Source: Cladobotryum mycophilum
Taxonomy: Eukaryota > Ascomycota > Sordariomycetes > Hypocreales > Hypocreaceae
Assembly (NCBI GenBank): GCA_036429605.1
Contig: CM071589.1
Coordinates: forward strand, 6,448,001 to 6,512,000
DNA length: 64,000 bases
Direction of reading: 5' to 3'
The position numbers and the translations under genes were made by a program. Below the pieces are notes generated by a model. The model had not been told where the DNA came from and did not search any database. It saw only the letters and a list, made by a program, of their open reading frames with translations. Shown here piece after piece: positions 36,501-47,464 of the stretch; position 1 is the stretch's first letter, and each line of letters starts with the position of its first letter.

Positions 36501-38990
36501 AGAGGTGAGGGTTGCGCTCCCACAGCTCCAACCCAGAACGGGCCGCCCCTCGCCATGTGAAAGCCACCCTCACCTCACCTTTTTTGTCACCTCCAGGGCT
36601 GTTACCTGTGCGTGCTGTGCCCCCCAGTCAAGCCTCCCATGTCAAGCCTCCTTTCCCAGGGTAGGTTGTCAAGCCACGCCACGCCACGCCACGGAACCCT
36701 GAAAAGACAGCCACCGCTAATCCGCCATAAACTTGTATTATTCCGAGTCACAAACAGTGGCTTGAAACCTCACCTTCTTACTGGCTCTCCTCACCAAAGT
36801 CCGAGATTAAACAACGTGACGCCCTTGCATCGACATTGTTCTCTCAGTCAATCAATCACATCAATCACATCATATCAAATGTTCCCTCATCGGAGAATCA
36901 CAGTGACGATCGTACATCCATCCATCCATCCATCCATCCCCCCGGCTCAATCCATCATCGGTGTGTGTTTTTTCCTTTTCCTTTCAAACGAACATCTCCT
37001 CGGGTTGTACCAAAAGAGAGCCCAGAAATGGAAAGCCTACGTTCGCCAAGTCTTCCAGCGTGTTTCCCCCCAAAACCACCAACTGACGTTTATGTCCAAC
37101 AAGAAGAACATTCACGACTCAGTCAAACTTGCAGTTGTTTTGACAAAAAGACCGCAGGGCGTTTTCATCTATATGCAGCAGCAATTTTGCAAGGCGTTTC
37201 ACCCTCCGACCTTGAATTCTAGACCCGAATCTGTGGTTCGGCTAGCCAAACTGCCGGGCATGATGCAACGTCTTGCACCTCCACTTACACTTACTCTCTT
37301 ATCAGAGCTTCATCTATCTAGGACTTATCAAACTCCAAAGGTCTAAATAAAGTTATGTTATTCACCAGGTTGCTCTATAGATCTCCCCCCTTCTCACCGA
37401 ATAGGCAGCAACCTAACAAAGAAAAGCCTCCAAATTCAGCGCGTCGAGAGCCCTGACTCGCAGCAACCACACTCCAGGGAACAAGAAACAAGGGTCGATC
37501 TCGCTAAACGAGAGATACCTGCAAGTTCTTAAATACCAAAAGAAAAAGAAAAGGCAATTGAACAGATTTCCCCGGATATGAAGGAAATCGTAGGCGAAAC
37601 GCTCGCCTCTATTCGCCTTTCTCTGCTCGTTCCCCCTGACGAGGCTATCACACTCTTGCGGTGTGGGTGGCCTTGAAGAACCCAAGGATGCCAAGGTTGC
37701 CCATCAGACCCAGTCTCTCGGTGTTGATCAACCCATGTCTTTATCCAATTCCAGATCACCTATGGCAATATGATTTCAAAGCCAAAGGTACCAAAAGGTA
37801 CCAATTCCGAATAAACCTCCCCATCCAAAAACAGCCGTCCACCCTTCTTCGGACCAAAGGGAGAGACAGACAGACAAAGAAACTCCCATTACCCTCGGCA
37901 CGCCGCCACAGAACCTACCTGGTCCAACTCCAACATGTGAACTTCCAAATCTTTCCAGATTCAACCCGCCACCATCGTCGATTCCTTTACGGCTTGCAAC
38001 GTCACTAAGCCGTACAGAATCTACAACCCCCAGGCCTGTTCACCACCCGGAATGCCACATCGCCCAGGGTTATTCTCACCATGCCTGGACGGGTTGACGG
38101 GTACCCGACGGGGGTTTTTCTTTTTCTCTTTCTCTTTCTTTTTCCTCTTCTTTCCCTCGTGGCGAGACCGGGCTGCGAGCAAGAAACGCCGTGCCGCGTC
38201 CCCGAAATCGTCATCCAGTTATAGCTAGCCAGCCCTCTTGGCACGCGCACAACTGCCGGGCCATGTCTCCGAACAAAGCATCAAATCTACGTACTTGTAT
38301 TACAAATAGTATAGTGTGTACGGAGTACAGCATGGAGTAGTACATACCTTGCAGATGACAAGCTGAAAGAAAAATGCGGAGTACTTTGTCCGGGCCGGGG
38401 GAGTGCATCATTACGTTACTCTCGCTTGAAGGTGTCCTGTCAGGGGAGGGTCATGACATGAAGACCCGCCAAGCCAATATCTTATGTTTGCGGACGCCTG
38501 CAGACGCGATGCGGACTTCTTGCATCCGTACCTGACAGCCAAACCCACTGACCAGCTGTGAATGCAATCTCTCTGCCTGCTTCAACTCACCGAAGAGCGT
38601 AGAGACCGCGATAGCACGCACCAGATCGTGGCAAGCCGCATATACAGTCCTACAACGATAACATCTCTCCTGCTTGGCAAATTATACTATAATTTAAAGA
38701 AAATGCAAAAAGTTCATGATACATGTACATCCCGAGAGGCCGTCTCAGGTTGACCGATAGCCGAAATCCAATTATCAATAAACTACACAAGCTACAAGTA
38801 ATACAAAATACACCCTAGAAGACCGGGTATCATACAAGAAATTTGTCAATAACCCTTGCCTTGCCCACAAGGTCCCTTGTTCCAACTCCCCACGTGGGGG
38901 AGTATACGCCGCTGCAATGCATATCCATGGACAGAAAGAAAAGAAAAAGGAAAAATTCATAAACTCAGCTCGTTTCAGATAACAGATCCT
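33581..38990. other. Long gene-free stretch (5.4 kb)
   Basis: Lies upstream of the receptor and downstream of Rtt109. It is rich in simple sequence: TC/CT tracts (34530-34565), AG repeat (about 35098-35123), TCCA repeat (36917-36938) and a pyrimidine tract (38115-38155). The longest frame, 36612-37346 plus, has no motif and the composition of simple repeats. One TACGGAGTA 9-mer is at 38319-38327. No protein or RNA gene was recognised. Confidence 0.5.
36917..36938. repeat. (TCCA)n microsatellite
   Basis: About five TCCA units in tandem, in non-coding sequence. Confidence 0.9.
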
Positions 38991-40754
38991 TCAAGCCTTG
39001 GGTTTCTTCTTGACCAGGCCCGTTGCAAGCACATTGATCTCCGGCTTCGGCGGCTCCTCAGTGTGTATGGTATCTTGCTGGTCCTTGGACTTCTTCCTTA
39101 CAAGACCATCACTGAGCACGTTGACTTTGGTGCTGTGTTGGACAGTCTGAGATACCTCGCCTACGGTGTCGGTTCTCTTTCTCTTAACGAGGCCGGACAA
39201 ATTGTTCACCGGTGCTTCCGACGCTATCGCAGTGCTATTCTCCGTGGGCGTGGGCAGCTCCCTCGTACCAGCCACATCGTATCCCCATCGACCACCTAGA
39301 CCAACCTCACTGAGCCAGCGTCGGGTGCTACTCACAGCCTTGTCCAGTGTCGAAAAATCCAGGTGTAGCAGAAGCTCCAAGATACGCTTGTAATCGGCTG
39401 CATCAACAATTCTCTCCCCACGGCCCTGAGACGGCCAGTAATAGTAAGCTGTGGATGTCGGATGATCAAGAAGATAGTTGCGCTGCTTGGTCTTGATGCG
39501 GGGTTGACGGGGTATAATCACACCCCTAAGCTTCTTCTTATGCTTCTTCGTCTTGCTCTTCTTTTTTCGTCCATCTGCTTCTTCTTTGGGCTTTATAGGT
39601 ATGCCATTGGCATCCTTTCGTGCGAAGAGCCTGCGGGGTGTTGATGTTGGTGTAACATTTATGGTTCGTTGCTTCTTTGGTGTTTCCGGGACAGTACCTG
39701 GTGTATCCGCCTTGAATGACATGGTTGGGGTTGGTAAACTAGCAGTTTCTTCCTCTGCTTTCTCTTTATCCTCCAAATCATCGAAAACTACCCATATGAA
39801 TCCAGTCATTCTGCCACTAGAGCACTCCTGTCGATATGCCATCATTTCCCAAAACATGTCGAGAGTCTTGACAGCCTTCCAGCTCCCTGTTGTTCGCATG
39901 GCAGTGGTCTTGTTGACTTCATGGTCCAACTCGTCACGGAATCGAGACTTGGGGTCATCCGGAAAGCGAGGAATGAGGCACCTCGGTGGCACCCAGTCAA
40001 ACTCGCGATGGTAGTGAGAGATGCGTTCCAGGGGATGGCTAAGGGACCACAAAGTTGCGGCATTGGCACGACGTGGAATAAATGCGCGAGTCTCATAGAC
40101 GTCTAAACCGGGAACTACTAGGTAGCCTTTGGCGTTTTTCCATGCTGGGAGCGTGCCCTTTGGCGGTGATTCCACAAGCGGATCGAGCACGCGACACCAC
40201 CACTTGACCAGCCCACGGTCGTCCAGGACATGCTTTCCGCTGTATTCAACGCTACCCGGGAACAAGTACTGATCTTGAGCACGAGCAAACAAGCTAACGA
40301 CGAACTGTATGTCCTTGCGCCTTCTCTTGTCCACAAGGTATCTGACAAAGGTCGCGCAGACCTCTCGAATAGGGCTGGGTGTTCCCTTTGGTAAACCCAA
40401 TTTATGTAGGAAGCCTGTTGAGTCCGCTTTGGATACGAATAAAGTAGTCGACCGAGCTGTCGTGTATATGAAGATCTCGACGCCTAGGACAAGCGCCCGC
40501 TTCGGCTGTGGTGCTTCTTGTGATGCTCCATCCTGTGAGGACGTCTCTAGCTTATCAATTGCGTCGATCGAAACGGCGAGGAAATGCTTCTCGCAATAGG
40601 TTCGGTCAGGCCGTTCGCCAGGAGGTGCCGAGTAGAGCGCGTCTGTCTTGGTAGGGGGCGTGGAGAGGTGGTGAATGCCGAATGGGAAGCCTTTGGGGAG
40701 GACGGCTGCTAGTCGGCTGCGCAGGCTGCCATCGCCAGAGTCTGAATCAGCCAT
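38991..40754 (-). CDS. rtt109: Rtt109 histone H3 lysine acetyltransferase (587 aa)
   Basis: A single intact exon. The ATG at 40754 was chosen because homologues begin just before the RLAAVLPKG segment; the frame is open upstream without supported coding. Family hallmarks are STPPTKTDALYSAPPGERP, TYCEKHFLAVS, SLFARAQDQYLFPGS, HVLDDRGLVKWWCRVLDPL and CSSGRMTGFIWVVF. Rtt109 acetylates H3 K56 (and K9/K27) together with the chaperones Asf1 and Vps75 during replication-coupled nucleosome assembly; it is fungal-specific. The C-terminal 200 residues are Lys-rich, with three spaced copies of a short LSGLVKRK / LSDGLVRKK / LATGLVKKK motif, the last at the very end. It is a well-conserved single-copy gene and a good anchor for the window. 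Confidence 0.95.
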   Translation of the reverse strand: MADSDSGDGSLRSRLAAVLPKGFPFGIHHLSTPPTKTDALYSAPPGERPDRTYCEKHFLAVSIDAIDKLETSSQDGASQEAPQPKRALVLGVEIFIYTTARSTTLFVSKADSTGFLHKLGLPKGTPSPIREVCATFVRYLVDKRRRKDIQFVVSLFARAQDQYLFPGSVEYSGKHVLDDRGLVKWWCRVLDPLVESPPKGTLPAWKNAKGYLVVPGLDVYETRAFIPRRANAATLWSLSHPLERISHYHREFDWVPPRCLIPRFPDDPKSRFRDELDHEVNKTTAMRTTGSWKAVKTLDMFWEMMAYRQECSSGRMTGFIWVVFDDLEDKEKAEEETASLPTPTMSFKADTPGTVPETPKKQRTINVTPTSTPRRLFARKDANGIPIKPKEEADGRKKKSKTKKHKKKLRGVIIPRQPRIKTKQRNYLLDHPTSTAYYYWPSQGRGERIVDAADYKRILELLLHLDFSTLDKAVSSTRRWLSEVGLGGRWGYDVAGTRELPTPTENSTAIASEAPVNNLSGLVKRKRTDTVGEVSQTVQHSTKVNVLSDGLVRKKSKDQQDTIHTEEPPKPEINVLATGLVKKKPKA

Positions 40755-42065
40755 CTGCGTTTCAATATGGCCTATAATTGAGATGTGAGTTTGTGAGAAG
40801 TAGGCAGGCTGTTCTCTCAAGAAAAATTGCAGTAAAAGTATCCAACGAGAATCGTCTGTTCTCCTTTTGCAGATAAACAAGCCAAATCGAACGTCAGCGT
40901 GCAGCTGTGAATTAGATCGAGGAAAGAGTTGCACTGGATGCAGGTCAGCTTCAGCATCTAATCCCACTACGGCTTAGCTCCTTCAGGGGCAGAGGATCAT
41001 CCCCCACAGATGGAGATTCAGCACTAGACTCCACATCTGTGAGCTTCCATTTACTTCTGATAAGTGCTAACCTAGACCTTGGGGCAATAAGAGAAACAGC
41101 AAGTAATGAGAGAAATGCATATATGGTAAAAAGAAGGAACAACTAGACAGACCAAAACTTTTCACAGATGATATTGGCCATTCAGAAAGCACAGCTTTAA
41201 ATTTAAATAGCCCCCAACCGGGGCAAACTTGTAATGGCAGGCATGTAAACTGTCTCACATGCCTCAACTTAAACATTAAACGCCCGTCTAATACCAAGTA
41301 TGGAGTAACTTGTGGTTTATTCCGCACGTGGCACTGAAGTCGTTTCTCTTTCCCCAACATTGTGTTCGAACTGGAAAATATCATATTAGTATTGAGCTCA
41401 GACCGGATCATATGTGGTCGCTCAGCAATATTTTGCTGGAGTAGGCAACATTTCCTCCATACTCTTTCGATACGGAGACATGAGAAGGCCGTTACCTTGG
41501 GATCCTTTGGTAAGATTAAATGAGTTGCTCTTATCATCAATACTAAATATTCAGTTCTTTTTGTTATGATTTGCTCATATTGCCTCTTGTTGCCTCTTGT
41601 TGCCTCTTGTTGTTGCATATTCCACTTTGTATAGTATGTCTTTTCTATTGCTCTTGAACCTCTTGCCTTGTCAAATGCTTTTGTCGTAATTTGCAATTTT
41701 ATATATATTTATAAATACTAATCAAATTTCAACAAGCTTTATTGCCTAACTTGACTCAGGGTATCGTGCAATACTATCTCGAATGTTTACATTAATACGC
41801 TGGGTATAGGTTAGCAAACCGAATCACGCAGACGCACTCATCATCAACTCACCTTGAACTGATAAGATAGTGACAGGTGGGGCCGAGCCACCGGAACGGG
41901 GACAGGCACATCGTGCCGCAATTCACGTGACTGACAAAATGCTCCAAGTCTTGCGATCAAGAGGATGCAAAATATCCAACCCTAGGTCGAATCGCCCCCT
42001 CCGGATATACTCCCTCCTCTCCCTTCCTTGCGCCTTCTAACCAGGTGCGATTCGAATCAATTGAC
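40755..42065. other. Divergent intergenic region
   Basis: Lies between Rtt109 and the mL57 gene. It contains a TGCCTCTTGT x3 tandem repeat at 41581-41610. A 209-codon minus frame (41067-41696) lacks any motif and overlaps the repeat. Confidence 0.5.
41581..41610. repeat. 10-bp tandem repeat x3
   Basis: Three perfect copies of TGCCTCTTGT in a divergent promoter region. Confidence 0.95.
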
Positions 42066-42969
42066 ATGGCTCTCCAGTCATGCCGTCCCAGCCTCATGCG
42101 CTGCAAGCATGCCTCCCGCGCCCTCGCACCTTGCCTGCGCACATATGCCACCACCCCCACACCCGACTCCTTCAAGATTACCGAGAACGACGACAAGCCC
42201 GCCGTACCGAGATGGAAGGAGACCCCCGCGGGGATGAGAGCACCAATGCAGATGGACTTTGCCAGGAGCCCGAGGAACAAGGTCTGGCACGTGAATAACA
42301 ACCCCGCGAGGCTGGATGAGATGTACGAGAAGCTGCTGGGGCCTGGGGGCAGCAGGATGTTGCCCGAGGAGCTGAAGTGGCTGGCTGTCACGCACAAGAG
42401 TTTTGATCAGGGGAGAAGAGGGTTTAATGATAAGCTGGCGTTGATGGGTATGTTTCAATTCTTTTTTGGGGAGTGGGGGAAGGGGATATTGAGGGGGATG
42501 AGAGGGCTGACAAATTGTTAGGACGATTGACGATGGTAATGGAGGCGACAAAGGAGATTATCAGCAAAGACCCGCTAGAGGGGTCAATACTGGCAGATGA
42601 ATTTGGGAGGACACCGCTCGAGAACGAGCAGCTGCTCTCGGTGGATAACTTGAATGTCGAGGGACCAAAGGATGCGATCGGGAAGGAGAAGCTATATGCT
42701 CTGGCGACCAAAGTGAGATTGTTGGATGTTATGCGCTGGAAGCCTCGTTTGGTATGTTTACGATATATATAGATCTTTCATGGTGACTGTGGGTGGAGCA
42801 CTATGCTAACAAAACGCAGACTCAACGACTCGAATCATCTGGTGTCGAGACCGTACTAAACGCTGCCATCATGGCCATTATCGGCGCCATCACACTACAG
42901 CACGGCTCCGTCATCGCATCAAAGGTTGTACGGGAGAGGATACTAGCACAGCTGCCAGACGACGCATGA
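42066..42969 (+). CDS. Mitochondrial ribosomal protein mL57 (yeast MRPL15 family), RNase III-like (253 aa)
   Basis: Three exons: 42066-42447, 42522-42751, 42820-42969 (introns 74 and 68 nt, the second with GCTAAC branch). An Arg-rich presequence (MALQSCRPSLMRCKHASRAL) should direct import. The body is the catalytically dead RNase III-like fold of the yeast Mrpl15 family: WLAVTHKSFDQGRRGFNDKLALMGR followed by helices and VLNAAIMAIIGAITLQHG. It is a structural protein of the mitochondrial large subunit. An upstream in-frame ATG at 42045 would add seven residues; the start at 42066 gives the cleaner presequence. Confidence 0.88.
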
Positions 42970-43347
42970 AAGGGGGAGGATAAGAAGAGGAAAAAGAAGA
43001 AGAAGAAGAGGATGAAAAGCCAGGGACGTGTAATCATACCTTGTACTATTTATGAGGGGAAACGATTCTAGAATTTTGTACAAAGGCTAGAAACGCATCG
43101 GTGAGGTGGGCGTGGCACGGGACTACGTCGCTGTCTTGATTGTACAGCTGATGAATGCATAATGTGAACAAAGAGTCAAGTTATGTGGTACATGGTAGCA
43201 AAAAAACAACAATAACAAAGATTAACATTGTACGCATTTATTTCGAGCATTTCAAACAGTGGGGTATTTCAATATATCCATCCATAGGACCAACAAAAGA
43301 CCATTCCATCCATACGTCATTTTTAACATGCAATCATTTTCAATCCC
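42970..43347. other. Convergent intergenic region
   Basis: 378 bp between the two convergent stop codons. AAG/AAAG-rich just after the mL57 stop. No feature is seen. Confidence 0.5.
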
Positions 43348-44456
43348 TCATCGCAAGAGAGGTGTATCCTCGCTTGCTCCCTCGCTTTCTTCCTCAGCTG
43401 GTCCAAACCCATGCTGCACCAACTTCTCCCGATAAAGCCAGCCCAAGCAGATACCCGCGCCAGGTCCGAGGACGAACGAAGCACCCAGGCTGACGGCGGG
43501 CAGCTTCCAGCCGGCTTCGACAAAGAGCCAGTACAGAACGGTGAAGCCAATGAACTGAAAATCGATCTCGATGAAGCTGATGGTCAGCTTGGTGACTTTG
43601 CGGCGGTCGTCGGCCATGGTCATGTTCCAGATGAAGAAGATGTGCGACAGGACGGAGAGGAAGAGGGGCAGGGCGTAGACGAGAGCCATGGCCTGCCAGT
43701 GCTTCTCGAGGAGGACGCTGGTCGGACCGGTTCCTCGGACCTTTTCGATGGTGTAGCGCACGCCCTTTTGCACGAGGGCAATGTAGACCGGGAAGAAGAG
43801 CCAGATGGTAATGATGGCGGCGTTGTTCAGGAAAACCATGAAAACCGAAGGGAGGAAGAATCCAACTGCCACGGCAATGGGTATGGCCACAATGTCAGAG
43901 TCTGGCAACATGCGGCCAGCCTCGCCGGACAGGGCCAAATCGCTCTCACTGGGCTGCGCATCGGCCTCATCGTTCCGTTCCTCGCGATTCTTCTGCGTAG
44001 ACAAGAACAGCGTCCGGGCGCGGTGTATAAACGCTGGGACGATGACGAGCTGCCAAATCACACCTCCGCCCAGCAGATTAAAGACCAACCACGGCAGGGT
44101 AGGCCTCGTGATGATGGCGTAGGTCCTGTTGCAGGCCCTCCTGCTCTCCAGCCAGCACACCGTGGCCAGAGCGCCGACGTAGCTCAGGATGACGGCCATG
44201 GTGGCTTTTGTGCGCCACGAGTCGAGGGCGACCTGGAAGAAGCTAACGAGGAAGCATGACGGGGTGCCCAGGGCGGGGATGCGGCTGAGGGCGGGGATGC
44301 GAGCGCGGGCATGGCACTGGGACCAGAGGAGGGCGATGTCGACATCGGAGTGGACGAAGAGGGCGAGGGAGGTGAGGATGGCGAGGAGGATGGGGGGATG
44401 AGCAAGTAGCGGTAGGGGAAGAGCTGAACCGGCGGGGTGAGGCAGCGAGAGGCCAT
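43348..44456 (-). CDS. Polytopic membrane protein of unknown function (about 369 aa)
   Basis: A single exon starting MASRCLTPPVQLFPY. About eight or nine hydrophobic segments follow, for example ILLAILTSLALFV, VILSYVGALATVCWL, FNLLGGGVIWQLVIVPAF and FTVLYWLFVEAGW. The C-terminus EDTPLLR carries an acidic dileucine pattern typical of endosome/vacuole sorting. The frame changes at the G6 run 44392-44397. One extra base there makes the gene 370 codons including stop, so a sequencing omission is likely. The first membrane segment is only readable after that shift. I do not recognise the family; polytopic fungal terpene-cyclase-like or channel proteins are possibilities. Confidence 0.75.
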
Positions 44457-45626
44457 GGTTTGACTGTCCTTTTTTTCTTTCTTTTTCACTATCTTTTTTC
44501 TCTCTTTTCTTGGTAGGTAAATTATAGAAGAGGCTAGAGGAGATGGAAACTCATGGCGGTTGGATGATGTTTGATGAAAAGAAAAGTGTGTGAAGAAGAA
44601 GAAGAGGGGGGAGGTTGGGATATGTATATGAAACTTTTCGCTACCCGTTTCTGCCGTCTGTCCGTGTTCTCGTGAGACACTCTGGTGACATCCAGGCCAA
44701 GAAAACCGAAGCAGCGCTAGAATAGCCCAAACTATGGGCTGGGGCTGTCTGCCCGTCAGGTGCGTTTTCTCTCCAGGCTAGTTTGGATTGATCCGTTGCC
44801 TGGAACAGGCAAAACAGTGCTGGAGCCGCTGTGGCTTTACTGGGCTTAACGTGCTAAAGGCACCAAGGGAAGCACTGAAAGAATTGGATCCATGGATGTC
44901 CTGGAGGAGGGGGAACAAGGGAAATTCGGTTAGTGGAGTGTGTGAATCCTTGATCCGAGCGTTTATACGCGTAAACTTTCACTGTCCTCCCCCGTCCCCC
45001 ACTGTAAATATGGCCCATCGCCCTGTAACCGACCGCTGTAAGGGAATTACGCGTATTTGATAGCGGGCGATGCGACACTGGGAAAAGTTTCCCCCTTCCA
45101 GGTTCTTCCACCGACACCAACATTCTTATCCGTTATGCTGTTGCCTTGATGAGGAAGTTGTATCCTTACTATGTGACTTTCATGTTACGAAAGGAATTAT
45201 AAATCATACCTATGGCTTTAATTTATTAGTGGAAAAATGTAGAAAATCTCCAACTACTGAGTCTTTTTTTTTTTAAAGACATCCATGTATTCTCTTGTGT
45301 TCATGCAATGCGGCCCGATTGACGTATGTACGTAAAAACGGGACCCCTCCAGCGCCATCCCCTTCCCGCTCCGGACCGAGTGGGGGGGGGGGTCTATCCC
45401 CGGTGAGTTTCGGTACAATCCGCTCTGTACGTCACGGTGACCTGACACACACACAACACACACCTTTCACCTTTCACTGCTTTTCTTGCATGACCCCTCA
45501 ATCACATACCTCATCTCACTTCATGCCCTCATCTCACCTAACGGAAAAACCTGATGCTTTACAGAACCCCCTAATCTCTTAGACTAATTACTAAACCTCT
45601 CCATCACCCAATTATCCTAATTCATC
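44457..45626. other. Divergent intergenic region
   Basis: Lies between the membrane protein and the hydrolase gene. It includes a G9 run near 45381-45391 and CA-rich sequence near 45444. No gene is seen. Confidence 0.5.
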
Positions 45627-47114
45627 ATGTCTGAATCAGCCCCCACATCGTACGACCCAGACTCGCCTTACGAACATGTCACCCCCGTAACCCCTCCTCC
45701 ACCTGTAACCATAACCGCCCACTCCATCTTACAGCCGGCGCTCAGTCGCAGGGGCGTTGGACCGGGACTCATCCTCATCCTGCCAAATCCAGAATCGGTG
45801 GAGAAGGGTGAGGCAAAGGATGCATCTAGCGAATTCGACCCTAATCCGGTCAAGAAATGGGCCGAGGAAGGGTTCTCCATCGTGGCCATTACGTTACCAG
45901 AAAGGGGATATGCCACCGGTACATTCGACATAATAAAACACATAGAACAAGGCATCAAATCACTAAAAGCACACTGGAGCGTCAACCACAAGGACGCCTT
46001 CGGACTCATCATCTACGACGACCAAATCGCAGACAATATCCTAGACTACCTCGAATCCCTCCCTCCCCAAATCACCGCCCTCCTAGCCTTCTCCCCCTCC
46101 CACCGCCTCAAGGCCACCGATGAGGCGCAAGTCAGCTACTATGCGCGCAGCGGTAGCAGCGGCGGCGGCAGCAGCAGCAGCCAGGCGGACTCATCGCAGA
46201 TGCCCCTCCACATCCTCAAGCAAAACGAGTGCGACCCCCTGTCCGCCCGTATGGTGCGCACGGCGAACCTGGAGTTTCTGAAGGAGAGGCTGGGGGGCCC
46301 GAGGTTTGAGCTTGAGGCGATTTGGGATGAGCATACGAGGTGGGAGTTTGAGGATAGGAGTGTAGCGCAGACAGTGAATACTATGGTGGTGAGTGTAAAC
46401 TGCTTGTTGAGTCTAGAACAGTCCCCTTTTTATCCTATATATGCTATGTTAACTCGGCTAATATGACTATATCTCTGCTAAAGGACGACGCATATGTAAA
46501 TCATGTTCCAACCGTGAGTACTATCTGCCGGATATGACTTCCTCAAAGCTGATTTCTTTTAGATGACTGGCGGAAGAGGTCGTGAAGCACTCACTGCCTT
46601 TTACCGCGACCACTTCATCTTCTGGTACAATATCTGACCCATCAACTATTCAGAAAATCATACTCATAACCCTCCCTAGTAACCCCCCAGACACAAGCAT
46701 GAAAGCCATATCCCGCACAGTCGGTTCCGACCGCGTAATCGGTACGTCAAATCCATCCATCCATCCATCCGTCCCCCTCGAATCTCCTCTCACCATATTG
46801 ATTCCAGACGAATTCATCTTCTCCTGTACACACACCCGAGAAATTCCCTGGTTACTCCCCAACGTACCCCCCACCAACAAGCCCCTATCTATCCCCATGG
46901 TCGCTATCGTAAACTTCCGAGGGGATCGGCTCTGTCATGAGCACATATGGTGGGATCAATCCACCGTTCTGCGGCAGATTGGAATACTGCCTGACCGCCT
47001 GCCTCTGGAAGGGGGTCCGAGGAGCTGGTCAGACTCCCTGTACTGGGGAGTGAATGTGCGGCGGTGTTGTTGGATGAAAGAGCTGGGAGGCATAATGAGT
47101 TGATGCGTAAGTAG
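45627..47114 (+). CDS. Dienelactone-hydrolase-like protein with NTF2-like C-terminal domain
   Basis: Five exons: 45627-46388, 46484-46513 (30 nt), 46563-46624, 46680-46741, 46808-47114. The N-terminal half has an alpha/beta hydrolase layout (GPGLILILPN, WAEEGFSIVAITLPERGY, DAFGLIIYDD), but the usual nucleophile Cys/Ser elbow is replaced by LIIYDDQI, so activity is doubtful. The C-terminal part (AFYRDHFIF, RTVGSDRVIDEFIFSCTHTR, VNFRGDRLCHEHIWWDQ) resembles SnoaL/NTF2-like carboxymethylenebutenolidase-associated domains. A -1 break lies in the G5 run 47011-47015. One extra base yields the expected tail (AAVLLDERAGRHNELMRK) ending at 47114, whereas the present frame ends at 47103. The cellular role is unknown; degradation of aromatic or lactone compounds is the family theme. 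Confidence 0.75.
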
Positions 47115-47464
47115 TATAAGAAAGGCCTACAAAATCCAAATACCGTCAAATACATATCATGTGTACTACTATTGCTAACCCAGAAAATCTTTTTTGTAAT
47201 GAGGTACTCTTTGTCTTGTTACTCATTCTAATAAACCAAGCGTGCATTGCAGCTATTTTAGTGATGTTGCACCTTTGCGAAGTTGTGGTGTTGCAATGTT
47301 AAAAGCTCAGTGTTCTTCGACAGCATGCTGATTAAGACTTGCGGGGATCAACTGCAACACCCCATCTAGGTAGGTTCCCCTCAAGTCATATAGTGTTCCG
47401 TTACAAAGAGGAGCACTTACCTAACCAGAGCACCTTGTCGACGACTACAAAATCTTGCGGCGTG
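47115..47464. other. Intergenic, upstream of the HET gene
   Basis: 350 bp between tandem plus-strand genes. No feature was recognised. The reading frame of the HET gene is open back to 47339 but has no earlier ATG. Confidence 0.5.

Noticed and set aside
36612..37346. 244-codon plus-strand open frame in the receptor upstream region
   Set aside because: Composition follows microsatellites and CT-rich sequence; it has no domain, no splice structure and no codon pattern like the real genes.
41067..41696. 209-codon minus-strand open frame between Rtt109 and mL57
   Set aside because: It spans the 10-bp tandem repeat and a divergent promoter; no homology-like motif is seen.
43411..44259. 282-codon plus-strand frame opposite the membrane protein gene
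   Set aside because: Shadow of the minus-strand gene, which has clear membrane segments; the plus frame is charged and motif-free.
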